A stretch of DNA of 53,380 nucleotides. It comes from an uncultured Rubrobacteraceae bacterium (GTDB lineage: Bacteria; Actinomycetota; Rubrobacteria; Rubrobacterales; Rubrobacteraceae). A program made the translations under genes and the position numbers. Of the stretch, positions 16,179 through 26,517 are shown piece after piece. The stretch covers positions 1 to 53,380 of the forward strand of contig CADCUT010000022.1 of assembly GCA_902805975.1 (NCBI GenBank). The letters are read 5' to 3'. The stretch's first letter is position 1; each line of letters begins with the position of its first letter. The notes below the pieces were generated by a model. The model made no database searches. It saw only the letters and a program-made list of their open reading frames with translations, and had not been told where the DNA came from.

Positions 16179-17519
16179 TCATCGAAGCCCGTCGAGCACC
16201 CGGAAGTACCCCGGAAAGGTCTTGGTCACGCAGCCGGGGTCCCCAATGGTGACCGCCGGCGCCGGAGCCGCAAGCCCCGCCACGGCGAACGCCATCGCCA
16301 TTCTGTGGTCCCCGTAGGTCTCCACGACGGCGGGCCGCAGCGGGCCTGGAGTGATGCGAAGCCCGTCCCTCCACTCCTCGACTCCAACACCGAGGCGCGC
16401 GAGCTCGGTGGCGACGGCCGAGATGCGGTCGGTCTCCTGGTGGCGGGTGTGGCCGATGTTGGTGATGGTGGTCGGCGAGGAGGCGAAGGGCGCTATGGCG
16501 GCCAGGGTCATCATGGTGTCCGAGAAGGCCCCCATATCTACCTCTACCCCCCGCAAGCGCTCGGGACCCCGCACCCCGACGTGGTCGTCGCCGAGGTCGA
16601 CGTCGCAGCCCATCTTCTCCAGGACGTCCGCAAAGTGCAAGTCCCCCTGGGAGGAGCCGGAGCCGAGGCCCGGCACCCGTACGCGTCCCCCCGTAACGGC
16701 CGCCAGCGCCAGGAAGTAAGAGGCGGCCGACGCGTCGGGCTCGACCTCGAACCGGCGCGCCCGGTACGGGCCGCGCGCCACGGAGAGCCGGCCGAAACCT
16801 CCGTCCGCCTCGACTTCGACGCCGAAGTGGCGCATGACGCCTGCGGTGACCCCGACGTAGGGCCAGCTCTCGCGGCCCTCGACGTCCAGCGTGACGGCGT
16901 GCTCGGCGTAGGGTGCTGCCATGATCAGGCCGCTGACGAACTGGCTGCTCCCGCCGGCGCGCACGACGGTCCTGCCGCCCGGCAACCCGCCGCCGCGCAC
17001 GACGATGGGGAAGCGGCCGTCCTTGTCGGCGTATTCCACACCTGCGCCGAGCCCGCGCATCGCGTCCACGAGGTCTTTTATGGGGCGCTCCCGCATCCGG
17101 GGCACGCCGTCAACGGTGTAGGGGCCGGGCCCGAGCGCGAGCGCCGGCGGCAGGAACCGCGCGACGGTGCCCGCGTTCCCGACAAAGACCCCGACGCCGC
17201 CACGGGGTATCCCGCCGGCGAGCCCCGCTACCCTTACCTCGCCCGCCTGCATGTCGGCCCGGACGTCGAAACCCAGGCGCGCCAGGGACTCGAGCAGGTA
17301 GTAAGGGTCGTCGGAGAAGAGCGGGTTCTTTATAGTGGAGACGCCATCCGCGAGCGCCGCCACGAGCAGGGCCCTGTTCGTGACGCTCTTGGAGCCCGGC
17401 ACCGTGACCTCGGCGTCTACCGGGCGCCCGAGCGGGCCTATCTCCAGGGTCTCCGGGAACTCGCCCCTGACGTCATCCAAGGTGAAGTCCCTGCCGGGCA
17501 CGCCCTCCACACGGCTCAC
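16179..17519 (-). CDS. aroA: 3-phosphoshikimate 1-carboxyvinyltransferase (EPSP synthase)
   Basis: Sixth step of the shikimate pathway: joins PEP to shikimate-3-phosphate. Seen: PGSKSVTNRALLVAALA, GNAGTVARFLPP (the GNAGTA-type motif), RMRERPI, SSQFVSGL, and YGDHRMAM near the C-terminus. 446 aa with a 25-residue N-terminal lead. The GTG start overlaps the rluB stop as GTGA. The remaining shikimate genes in this window are in a separate operon at 29301-32459. Confidence 0.95.
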   Translation of the reverse strand: MSRVEGVPGRDFTLDDVRGEFPETLEIGPLGRPVDAEVTVPGSKSVTNRALLVAALADGVSTIKNPLFSDDPYYLLESLARLGFDVRADMQAGEVRVAGLAGGIPRGGVGVFVGNAGTVARFLPPALALGPGPYTVDGVPRMRERPIKDLVDAMRGLGAGVEYADKDGRFPIVVRGGGLPGGRTVVRAGGSSQFVSGLIMAAPYAEHAVTLDVEGRESWPYVGVTAGVMRHFGVEVEADGGFGRLSVARGPYRARRFEVEPDASAASYFLALAAVTGGRVRVPGLGSGSSQGDLHFADVLEKMGCDVDLGDDHVGVRGPERLRGVEVDMGAFSDTMMTLAAIAPFASSPTTITNIGHTRHQETDRISAVATELARLGVGVEEWRDGLRITPGPLRPAVVETYGDHRMAMAFAVAGLAAPAPAVTIGDPGCVTKTFPGYFRVLDGLR

Positions 17520-18217
17520 CCCAGTGCCCCAAGCTCATCCTCCGTAAGCGGACGATGCTCCCCTTCTGCGAGGTCTCCCAGTAGCACGGGCCCGACCCTT
17601 ACCCTATGCAGCGCGATGAGGTTCAGGCCGGCGGCGGCGCACGCTCGGCGTATTATGCGGTTACGGCCCTCGTGGATGGTGAGGTTGAGGGTGGTCCGGC
17701 GTGGGCCTGAGTTGAGGTTGGAGATGGTGGGTGGGGACATGGGGCCGTCTTCGAGGCGGGGGCCTGCGGCGAGGGTTTCTAGGGCCTTGGCGGGGACGGG
17801 GTTGTTGAGGGTCAGGCTGTACTCTTTTTCGATCATCGATGAGGGGTGGGTGATGCGGTGGGCGAGCGGGCCGTCGTTGGTGAGGATCAGGAGCCCGGTC
17901 GTCTCGGCGTCGAGGCGGCCTGCGGGGACGAGGCCCGGCACGTTTGGCATCAGGTCGGCCACGGTGGGACGGTTCTTGTCCGGCTCGTCTTTAAGGGTGG
18001 TGAGGTAGCCGGCGGGTTTGTTCAGGGCAAACGAGGCGTGGGTGGACGGGAGGAGGACGCGCCGGCCGGAGAGGAGGACCTCTTCCTCTCCGGAGACGGA
18101 GGCGCCTATGGAGGCGGTCTCCCCGTCGACGGTGACGTGTCCGCCTTTGATCAGGGCCTCGGCCTTGCGCCTCGACGGGGCCGCGCCCGCCCGGGCGAGA
18201 AAGGCTTGCAACCGCAT
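17516..18217 (-). CDS. rluB: 23S rRNA pseudouridine synthase (RluB family)
   Basis: RsuA/RluB-type pseudouridine synthase. The N-terminal S4 domain (residues 1-~60) begins MRLQAFLARAGAAPSRRKAE. The catalytic Asp is in GRLDAETTGLLILTNDG. 233 aa. The scpA-scpB-rluB order is conserved across Firmicutes and Actinobacteria and supports this member of the family. The exact modified base is inferred. Confidence 0.92.
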   Translation of the reverse strand: MRLQAFLARAGAAPSRRKAEALIKGGHVTVDGETASIGASVSGEEEVLLSGRRVLLPSTHASFALNKPAGYLTTLKDEPDKNRPTVADLMPNVPGLVPAGRLDAETTGLLILTNDGPLAHRITHPSSMIEKEYSLTLNNPVPAKALETLAAGPRLEDGPMSPPTISNLNSGPRRTTLNLTIHEGRNRIIRRACAAAGLNLIALHRVRVGPVLLGDLAEGEHRPLTEDELGALG

Positions 18218-18805
18218 CTAGCCTTCTCTCTCGTCCGGGGCCTCTTCGGTCGAGGTCAGGCGCTCGCGGACGCGGGCGAGCTCCTCGGGCGAGACGAGCG
18301 AGTCGAGCGGGGGGAAGTCCTCCCCGGAGCCCGCGTCGGCGGCGGCGAGAAAGTCGTCGCTCACGCCGAGGAGGGCGGGCGCGCCCGGCGCGTCCCTGTC
18401 GGCACCGACCTCGGAGATCAGGCCCCGCTCCAGAAGGTTTCGGATCACGGCGTCTGAGTTCACGCCCCTGACCCGCGAGACCGCGCCGCGGGTCAGGGGA
18501 CCCAGGTAGAGGGCGCAGGCGAGCACCTCGTGGGCGGCGCCCGAGAGCGGCGCGGGCCTCGCCTCCTCCCTGAAACGCTCCACGACGCCGGCGCAGGCCG
18601 GGTTCGTCGAGAGGAGGTGGCCGCCGGCGACGGCCCGGAGGACTATGCCGGAGCCCTCCGGCGCGTACCGGGCGGAGAGGTTCTCGAGCGCCGCCTCCGT
18701 CTCCGGTTCGGAGAGCCCCGTGGCGGAGGCAAGGTCTCCGAGCCGGACGGGACGGGGGCTCACGAGCAGGACCGCCTCCACCAGGTGCTCGGGGGCCGGG
18801 CTCAC
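18218..18805 (-). CDS. scpB: Segregation and condensation protein B
   Basis: Winged-helix partner of ScpA and SMC in chromosome condensation. 195 aa, with VEAVLLVSPRPVRLGDLA at the N-terminus and the second winged helix including ALYLGPLTRGAVSRVRG. ATGA overlap with scpA, and directly followed by rluB. Confidence 0.92.
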   Translation of the reverse strand: MSPAPEHLVEAVLLVSPRPVRLGDLASATGLSEPETEAALENLSARYAPEGSGIVLRAVAGGHLLSTNPACAGVVERFREEARPAPLSGAAHEVLACALYLGPLTRGAVSRVRGVNSDAVIRNLLERGLISEVGADRDAPGAPALLGVSDDFLAAADAGSGEDFPPLDSLVSPEELARVRERLTSTEEAPDEREG

Positions 18806-19536
18806 GCGCCGGGGTCCAGGGGCTCAAAGGTGAGGTCGCCCAGAGGTTCAGCCTGCAGGAGCTTAACTGCGCCCTCCTGGGCCAGGGAGAGTGCGGCGGC
18901 GAAGGCCACGGCCGAGCGCAGGCGGTCCATGCCGCGGGTCAGGTCCTCGTAGGAGACCGGCCCGCGCAGTAGGCCGGCCCGGATCAGGCCGGCCAGCTCC
19001 TGGAGCGTCACCGTTATGGGTCCGAGGTGCCTGACGGGCGGCTCAACGAGGCGCGAGAAGGCCCGCCTGCCGGCGAGCGTTAACCGGTCGCTTGAGATGC
19101 GCAGCCGGCCGGGTTTCGGCGCGACCGCGTGGGCCGAGGGGTAGTGCCCCGAGGCGCGGGCGAATCGTTCGCGCAGGTGCTCGGCGGCGCGCCGGATCTT
19201 GAGGTACTCCTGCAGGCGTTCGGCGAGCTCCTCCGGGGAGGCAGCGGTGGCGTCCTCATCGTCGGGCTCCGCTTCCAGGGCCGGCGAGAGGGTGCGGCTC
19301 TTGAGCAGTATAAGGGCCGCCGCAGAACCCGCGAAGTCCGTGTCCCGGTCCAGCGCGTTGGCGGACCCTGGGTCGCGGGAGCCCGCGTAGAGGCCGACGA
19401 GCTCGCGCAGGGGGATCTCGAAGATCTCCAACTCATCTTTGAGGACCAGGGCTAGAAGCCACTCGTACGGGCCCGAGTAGACGTCGAGCTCGACGGTGAA
19501 GTCCGCCAGGGACCGGCCGGTCGACGGGGCGCTCAA
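18802..19536 (-). CDS. scpA: Segregation and condensation protein A
   Basis: Kleisin subunit bridging SMC heads. The homologous part begins LADFTVELDVYSGPYEWLL, with LLLALVKKDELDI-type similarity following; the C-terminal winged helix ends at FEPLDPGA. The open frame extends far upstream, but that part is the antisense-like shadow of ald. The TTG at 19536 is chosen because it overlaps the ald TGA (TTGA), giving 244 aa, a normal length. The adjacent gene upstream uses the same TTGA junction. Confidence 0.92.
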   Translation of the reverse strand: MSAPSTGRSLADFTVELDVYSGPYEWLLALVLKDELEIFEIPLRELVGLYAGSRDPGSANALDRDTDFAGSAAALILLKSRTLSPALEAEPDDEDATAASPEELAERLQEYLKIRRAAEHLRERFARASGHYPSAHAVAPKPGRLRISSDRLTLAGRRAFSRLVEPPVRHLGPITVTLQELAGLIRAGLLRGPVSYEDLTRGMDRLRSAVAFAAALSLAQEGAVKLLQAEPLGDLTFEPLDPGA

Positions 19537-20666
19537 CGCGCCTCCGGATGGAGCGGCAGGACGGATGAGAGCTCGCTGTGGTCGGACCCTGTCGCCCTGG
19601 CGAGGACGGAGTCGACGACCCGCCCCTCCGCGACGGCCACCCCGCGGGCGAGGCCCGCGTCGGACTTCAGGGCGTCGGCGAGGCCTAAGGACGCGAGCCG
19701 GCGGACGTGGGGCAGGAGGGCGTTGCTTAAAGCGCGGGTGGCGGTCACGGGGACGGCCGCCGGGACGTTCTTGACGCAGTAGTGGATCACGCCGCCGTCC
19801 ACGAAGGTGGGGTCGTCCAGGGTAGTCGGCCGCGAGGTCTCGACGCAGCCGCCGTAGTCGACGTCTACGTCGACGATCACGGCCCCATCGTTCATCCCCT
19901 CGACGGTGGCCCGGTCGACGAGGGCGGGCGTGCGGTCGCCGACGACGTGGACGGCCCCTATGAGCAGGTCGGCCCGCAGAACGGCGTCGCGGATGCTTAT
20001 GGTGCTCGCGGCGAGCGTGGTAACGCCGGGGATGCGGGCGAGCTCGAGCTCGCGCAGCCGGTCCACGTCGCGGTCGATCACGACCACCTGGGCGCCGAGC
20101 CCGCTCGCCATCCTGGCCGCCCCCGAGCCGACGATGCCGCACCCGAGAACCACGACCCGCCCCGGCCTCACACCCGCAGCACCCCCGAGCATGACGCCCC
20201 GTCCGCCGGACTGGTGCAGGAGGAGGTGGGCCCCGATCTGGGGCGTCAGGCGGCCGGCGATCTCGCTCATCGGCGCGAGGATTGGCAGCCGTCCCCTCGC
20301 GTCCCTGACCGTCTCCATGGCGAACGCGACACACCGGGAGCCGAGGAGGTCCCGCATGAGATCCCGGTTTATCGGCAGCGAGAGAAACGAGAGCAATACG
20401 AGCCCCTCCCGCAACCGCTCCCGCTCCTCCTCGACCGGCCCGTAGACCTTGACGACGAGCTCGGAGTCGTCCCATACCCTGGCCGCGTCCCCGACGACCC
20501 TGGCGCCGGCCTCCTCGTAGGCCGCGTCCGGGATACCAGATGCCTCCCCCGCCCCGGCCTCGACGAGCACCCGATGACCGGCCCGACTCAGCTCGTGCGC
20601 CGCGTGCGGGCCAAGCGCCACCCGCGTCTCCCCCGGCGTCATCTCCCTGGTAGTCCCTATCCTCAA
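19533..20666 (-). CDS. Alanine dehydrogenase-like protein lacking the catalytic His
   Basis: A 377-aa member of the AlaDH/PntA family. Seen: RIGTTREMTPGETRVAL at the N-terminus, substrate Lys K73 (VVKVYGP), a Rossmann loop VVVLGCGIVGSGAARMA, VDVDYGGCVETS and HYCVKNVPAAVP. The proton-transfer histidine expected in the LHLA motif (H96 in characterised enzymes) is Ser (S96, FLSLPIN), so ordinary alanine oxidation is uncertain. TTG start overlapping the upstream TGA (TTGA). Location between a gene of unknown function and scpA is not informative. Confidence 0.85.
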   Translation of the reverse strand: MRIGTTREMTPGETRVALGPHAAHELSRAGHRVLVEAGAGEASGIPDAAYEEAGARVVGDAARVWDDSELVVKVYGPVEEERERLREGLVLLSFLSLPINRDLMRDLLGSRCVAFAMETVRDARGRLPILAPMSEIAGRLTPQIGAHLLLHQSGGRGVMLGGAAGVRPGRVVVLGCGIVGSGAARMASGLGAQVVVIDRDVDRLRELELARIPGVTTLAASTISIRDAVLRADLLIGAVHVVGDRTPALVDRATVEGMNDGAVIVDVDVDYGGCVETSRPTTLDDPTFVDGGVIHYCVKNVPAAVPVTATRALSNALLPHVRRLASLGLADALKSDAGLARGVAVAEGRVVDSVLARATGSDHSELSSVLPLHPEAR

Positions 20667-21148
20667 GGGTCGACCCCGAGCCGGCCGTCGAGGCTCCACC
20701 GGGGGTGTTCCCGCAGAAACTCCCGCAAGCCCTCCTCCTCGCCCCTGACGCCGAGGGCCAGCCCGCCGTCCTTTACGGGGTCCCAGCAGGGCGCGAGACG
20801 GACCCGAAAACCGGCCCGCCAGAGGTCCGCCGCCAGCGCCTGCACGAGGTCGGGGCGGAACCCGCGCGGCGGAGCCTCCCGCAGGACGCGCATCTCGAGC
20901 ACCGCCCCCGAGACGGCCGCGGCGCCTGAGACCCGGCGCATCACGCGCTCCAGCGCCCCGCCGAGGCCCGTCAGCGCTCTTACGCTCCCGCGCACCTCGA
21001 GGCGGGTCCCGCAGGGCGACAGCGACTCTTCGAGGTCGTGCCTGAAGGGGCCGGCCGGGTCGGGCAGGCACGAGGGTGGGTGCCGCGGCGCCTCATCCCA
21101 CTCCAGCACGGCGCGGAAGTCCGCGAGGCCCGCGGCGCGCGTCGCCAC
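20663..21148 (-). CDS. Hypothetical protein between pyrG and ald
   Basis: A 161-aa protein I do not recognise. It has no membrane segment or signal peptide and is mixed alpha/beta by eye, with the segments LEMRVLREAPPRG and LAPCWDPVKDGGLALG. It is held between pyrG (69 nt upstream) and the ald-like gene (TTGA overlap), so it is very likely translated. The frame stays open upstream into the pyrG 3' end without an ATG, GTG or TTG, so the GTG at 21148 may be too short a start. Confidence 0.65.
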   Translation of the reverse strand: MATRAAGLADFRAVLEWDEAPRHPPSCLPDPAGPFRHDLEESLSPCGTRLEVRGSVRALTGLGGALERVMRRVSGAAAVSGAVLEMRVLREAPPRGFRPDLVQALAADLWRAGFRVRLAPCWDPVKDGGLALGVRGEEEGLREFLREHPRWSLDGRLGVDP

Positions 21149-21216
21149 GGTCCCGGCGGGCTCCCCGGTCAGGGTCAGGCACCCGGCGGCGGGGAGCGTC
21201 GCCCCCGGCGCGGGGC

Positions 21217-23019
<1,803 letters not shown>

Positions 23020-23028
23020 TCACGGAAC

Positions 23029-23034
23029 ATCATA
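23029..23034 (-). promoter_or_regulatory. TATGAT -10-like box upstream of pyrG
   Basis: A minus-strand GTATGAT about 150 nt upstream of the pyrG ATG, in the divergent gap with the EamA gene. No good -35 is visible. Confidence 0.3.
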
Positions 23035-23119
23035 CTACCGCCGATGGCCCGAGAATTAAATAGCGCCGGCAACCTTTCTGCCTGGCCGAACGGCTCTGGA
23101 GTCTCTACGCTATGCGCCT

Positions 23120-23989
23120 ATGCCCGCCGCTAGATCCAACGGTCCCCTCTTTGTCGTCCTCGCGGCTATCCTGTGGGGGACGGGCGGCACGGCCCAGGCG
23201 TTGGCCCCCGGGGCCGAGGACCCCCTCTCCGTTGGAGCCCTCAAGATCGGCATCGGGGGGGCGGCGATGCTGGCGTTCTCTGTCATGTCCGGTGGGTGGT
23301 CGAAGGGCGCGTCCGCGAAGTGGCGACCCTTTCCGGTGCTCGCCTGCGCGATGCTGGTCGCCTCCTACCAGGTGCTCTTCTTCACGGGGATCACGCTAAC
23401 GGGCGTCGCGGTGGGCACCCTCTCGGCAATCGGCAGCCTTCCGGTGTGGGCAGGACTGATAGACCTGCTGTTCGGGAAGCGGCCCGACGCGCGGTGGCTG
23501 GGCGCCACGTCCCTCGCCGTCGCCGGCTCCGTGCTTCTGGTCGGCTCGGGCGGCTCCCTCTCCGTGGACCCAATCGGCGTCCTGCTCTGCATCGCCTCGG
23601 GCGGGGGGCTGGTCGCGTTTACGGCCATAGCGAAGGGACTTCTGGAGGAACGGCCGCACTCGGTGGTGATGGGCGTAACCTTCACGCTGGGCGCCGTCCT
23701 CCTCTCGCCGACCTTGCTGTTCTCGGATCCCGGATGGGTACTCTCCCCCACAGGCCTGGCCGTCGCCCTCGAACTCGGCCTGGGGGCGACCGCGCTGGCG
23801 TACATACTGTTCGCGAACGGGCTCTCCAGAGTCTCCGTCTCGACGGCGGCCACGCTCTCCCTCGCCGAGCCGTTGACGGCGGCGCTTCTGGGGGTCCTGA
23901 TCCTGGGCGAGCGGCTCTCCCCCACGGCGATGGCCGGCATGGCTCTCCTCGTGCTGGGCCTTCTGCTCGCAACCGTGAGACGCGAATAA
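23120..23989 (+). CDS. EamA/DMT-family transporter
   Basis: A 289-aa inner membrane protein with about ten hydrophobic helices arranged as two EamA repeats (first ~8-140, second ~148-287; for example LSLAEPLTAALLGVLILGE at the C-terminus). Substrate unknown: the family exports amino acids and other metabolites. Transcribed alone, divergent from pyrG and convergent with recN, with a terminator-like hairpin behind it. Confidence 0.88.
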   Translation: MPAARSNGPLFVVLAAILWGTGGTAQALAPGAEDPLSVGALKIGIGGAAMLAFSVMSGGWSKGASAKWRPFPVLACAMLVASYQVLFFTGITLTGVAVGTLSAIGSLPVWAGLIDLLFGKRPDARWLGATSLAVAGSVLLVGSGGSLSVDPIGVLLCIASGGGLVAFTAIAKGLLEERPHSVVMGVTFTLGAVLLSPTLLFSDPGWVLSPTGLAVALELGLGATALAYILFANGLSRVSVSTAATLSLAEPLTAALLGVLILGERLSPTAMAGMALLVLGLLLATVRRE

Positions 23990-24008
23990 CCGCGAACCGG
24001 AGCGCGCC

Positions 24009-24050
24009 GGAGCGTCCCGTTCCCAACGCTCCATCTGTTGTATTATGGGT
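24009..24050 (+). terminator. Terminator-like hairpin after the EamA gene
   Basis: GGAGCG (24009-24014) pairs with CGCTCC (24027-24032), followed by a T-rich stretch (24034-24050) unusual for this GC level. It lies between convergent genes, so it may serve both. Confidence 0.5.
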
Positions 24051-24051
24051 A

Positions 24052-25716
24052 TTATTTGTGGGTGAGGAGTTCGGAGGCGTGGGCGAGGGAGGCTTCGTCG
24101 ATGCGGCCGGAGAGCATGCGGGCCATCTCCTTGAGGCGTTCATCGCCGCTTACGCGGGTTATGCGGGTGATGGTGCGGCCCTGGGCCTCTTCCTTGGCGA
24201 CGACGACGTGGGAGGCGGCTTCGGAGGCTATCTGGGGCAGGTGGGTGATGGTGAGGACCTGGTTGCGCATCCCGAGCTGGCGCAGCTTGGCGCCGACGGC
24301 GGTGGCCGTCTCGCCGCCGATACCGGCGTCGACCTCATCGAAGACGTAGGTGGCGCCGGGTTCGACGCGCTCCTGGGCGAGGCGGATGGCGAGCATAATG
24401 CGGGAGAGTTCGCCGCCCGAGGCGTAGCGCCTGACGGGGAGCTCGGGCTCGCCGGGGTTGGGCCGGATCTCGAACTCCACCCGCTCCCTTCCCGTTGGCC
24501 CCGCCTCCGCCGGCACGAGCCGCGCCCTGAACTCCGTCCTCCCAAGGTTCAGCCCCGAGAGGTTCTCCTGCACTTTCTTCGCGAGGCGCGCTGCGGCCTT
24601 CGCCCGGCCCGCGGAGAGCGTCCCGGCGAGCCCGGCGAGGCGACGCTCGCCGTCCGCGACGCGCGCTTGGAGCCCCCCCGTCTCCTCGTCCAGGTTCTCA
24701 AGGCGCGCGAGTCGGGCGCGGGCGTCGTCCAGGTAGCCCTCCACGTCCCCGTACTTGCGCTCCAGCGCGCGCATGGCGGCGATACGGTCCTCCACCGTCT
24801 CGAGGCGGCCGGGATCGGCTTCAAGCTCCTCGACATAGGAGCGGAGCTCGTAGAGCACGTCTTCGAGCTCCGCCGAGAGGCCGCCTAAGCGTTCCAGCAG
24901 CCCGGAGAGGCCCGCGTCGAAGCGGAGGGCCGTCTCGAGCTCCCCGGCGGCGCTGGCGACGGAGTCAACCGCGCCGCCGCCCTCTTCGGAGGAGAGGAAG
25001 GCGGCGGCCGCGGCCGCGGCCTGCTGGAGGTCCGTGACGTTGCGCAGCCGGTCGCGCTCGCGCGCGAGGTCTTCCGCTTCTTGCGAACTGTACCCGGCCG
25101 CCTCGAGCTCAGAGACCTGGAAGCGCAGGAAGTCCGCCTCGCGCAGGCGGGCCTCCCCCGTGGCGCGGACCTCCGCGAGCTCCCGGCGGGCGGCCTCGAC
25201 GGAGCGCCAGACGTCCTCGTGGTCTTGCCTGGCCTTCGATGCCTTGCCGGTCAGGAAGTCGTCCAGGATGGCGAGCTGCTCCGCGGGCTCGGTGAGCTTG
25301 GCCTGCTCCCGCTGGCTGTGGTAGGAGACGAGGCGCTCGCCGAGGGTGCCGAGGGCGCGCACCGGAACAGAGACGCCGCCGACAAAGCAGCGGGACCTCC
25401 CCTCCCCCGTCAGGGTGCGGCGGAGAACCAGGCCGTCTTCGGCGTCGACCTCCTCTGCCAGATCGCCCAGGGCCTCGGCGAGGAGCTCGGGGCCGGTCTC
25501 CTCCGGCAGGACGAAGGTGCCCTCTATGGTGGCCTTCTCCGCGCCAGCGCGGACGGCCTCGGAGCGGGCGCGGCCCCCGAGCAGCAGTTGGAGGGCGGTC
25601 GCCAGCAGCGTCTTGCCGGCGCCGGTCTCGCCGGTGATGGCGTTCAGGCCGGGGGAGAGTTCGAGGGTGGCCTCTTCGATCAGGGCGACGTTCTTGACCG
25701 AGATCTCCGTCAGCAT
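24052..25716 (-). CDS. recN: DNA repair protein RecN
   Basis: SMC-like ATPase for double-strand-break repair, 554 aa. Seen: Walker A ITGETGAGKTLL near residue 35, a coiled-coil centre, the ABC signature YASGGELSRIMLAIRLA and Walker B TYVFDEVDAGIGG. The start ATG (25714-25716) overlaps the nadK TAA by one base (TAATG). It is the last gene of the long minus-strand operon; the tlyA-nadK-recN order is widely conserved. Confidence 0.96.
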   Translation of the reverse strand: MLTEISVKNVALIEEATLELSPGLNAITGETGAGKTLLATALQLLLGGRARSEAVRAGAEKATIEGTFVLPEETGPELLAEALGDLAEEVDAEDGLVLRRTLTGEGRSRCFVGGVSVPVRALGTLGERLVSYHSQREQAKLTEPAEQLAILDDFLTGKASKARQDHEDVWRSVEAARRELAEVRATGEARLREADFLRFQVSELEAAGYSSQEAEDLARERDRLRNVTDLQQAAAAAAAFLSSEEGGGAVDSVASAAGELETALRFDAGLSGLLERLGGLSAELEDVLYELRSYVEELEADPGRLETVEDRIAAMRALERKYGDVEGYLDDARARLARLENLDEETGGLQARVADGERRLAGLAGTLSAGRAKAAARLAKKVQENLSGLNLGRTEFRARLVPAEAGPTGRERVEFEIRPNPGEPELPVRRYASGGELSRIMLAIRLAQERVEPGATYVFDEVDAGIGGETATAVGAKLRQLGMRNQVLTITHLPQIASEAASHVVVAKEEAQGRTITRITRVSGDERLKEMARMLSGRIDEASLAHASELLTHK

Positions 25717-26498
25717 TACAGGAACGTCCGCCTGACGGCCCGCCACCAGCTCCAGTCCTCGGTGCGCCCGATCCTGACGCTCCTCGGGGAGAGCCGGATC
25801 TCGATCTTCCCCCCCTCCGCCACCTCGCGCGGATCATCCCCGTCTAACGAGAGCAGCGCCTCCCGCCCGACCACCGAAAGCTCGACGACCTGTTCCTCAC
25901 CGAGCACGAGCGGCCGGCTGACGAGCGCGTGCGGCGCTATGGGCACGAGCACGTAACACCCGGCATCGCCCGAGATTATGGGCCCGCCCGCCGAGAGCGC
26001 GTAGGCCGTCGAGCCGAGCGGCGTGGCCGCGATAAAGCCGTCGCACCTGAAGGCGAAGAGCTCCTCCCCCCCGATCGAGACGTCCACGGAGACGAGCTGG
26101 TGGGGCCGCTTCTTGATGAGCACGGCGTCGTTGGCCGCGAGCTCCGGCTCCTCGCCGGGCCTGCGCACCTCTAGCATCCGGTACTCCTGGACGGAGAGAC
26201 CGCCGTTGAGGACCTTCTCGACGCCCATCTCCATCTCGTCGGGGAGCATTCCGGACATAAAGCCGACCTTGCCGAGGTTTACGCCGAGCAGGACGCGCCC
26301 GGGGTACATCCTGGCCGCCTTGAGCATCGTCCCGTCGCCGCCGAGCACGAAGACGAGGTCGGGATCTGTGGCCCCGTCGGGCTCGCCCTGGGGCCTGACG
26401 TCCGCGACCTCCACGCCCCCCTTCTCGAGCGCGGCCATAAGACGGTCTGAGTGACCGTTATCAACCCTCGGGTTCGCCACGACCGCAACGCGCCGCAC
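25716..26498 (-). CDS. nadK: NAD kinase
   Basis: Makes NADP from NAD. Seen: GGDGTML, NDAVL and LGSTAYALSAGGPI. The start chosen is GTG at 26498, giving 260 aa that begin with the typical RRVAVVANPR strand; GAGGAGG lies 13-14 nt upstream. An upstream GTG at 26525, overlapping the tlyA stop, would add 9 residues. The much longer frame is the shadow of tlyA. Confidence 0.93.
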   Translation of the reverse strand: MRRVAVVANPRVDNGHSDRLMAALEKGGVEVADVRPQGEPDGATDPDLVFVLGGDGTMLKAARMYPGRVLLGVNLGKVGFMSGMLPDEMEMGVEKVLNGGLSVQEYRMLEVRRPGEEPELAANDAVLIKKRPHQLVSVDVSIGGEELFAFRCDGFIAATPLGSTAYALSAGGPIISGDAGCYVLVPIAPHALVSRPLVLGEEQVVELSVVGREALLSLDGDDPREVAEGGKIEIRLSPRSVRIGRTEDWSWWRAVRRTFL

Positions 26499-26517
26499 CT
26501 CTCCGATACCGACCTCC

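Noticed and set aside
16044-18008. 654-codon open frame antisense to cmk, aroA and rluB
   Set aside because: Shadow of three well-supported genes on the other strand, with no ribosome-binding site or domain.
19537-20475. N-terminal extension of the scpA frame
   Set aside because: It overlaps the ald-like gene completely and its Arg/Pro-rich translation is a frame shadow. ScpA homology begins at the TTG at 19536.
24037-24060. AT-rich stretch with two TATTAT-like units, considered as a dif site
   Set aside because: No inverted arms around a 6-8 bp core. Better explained as the T-rich end of a terminator.
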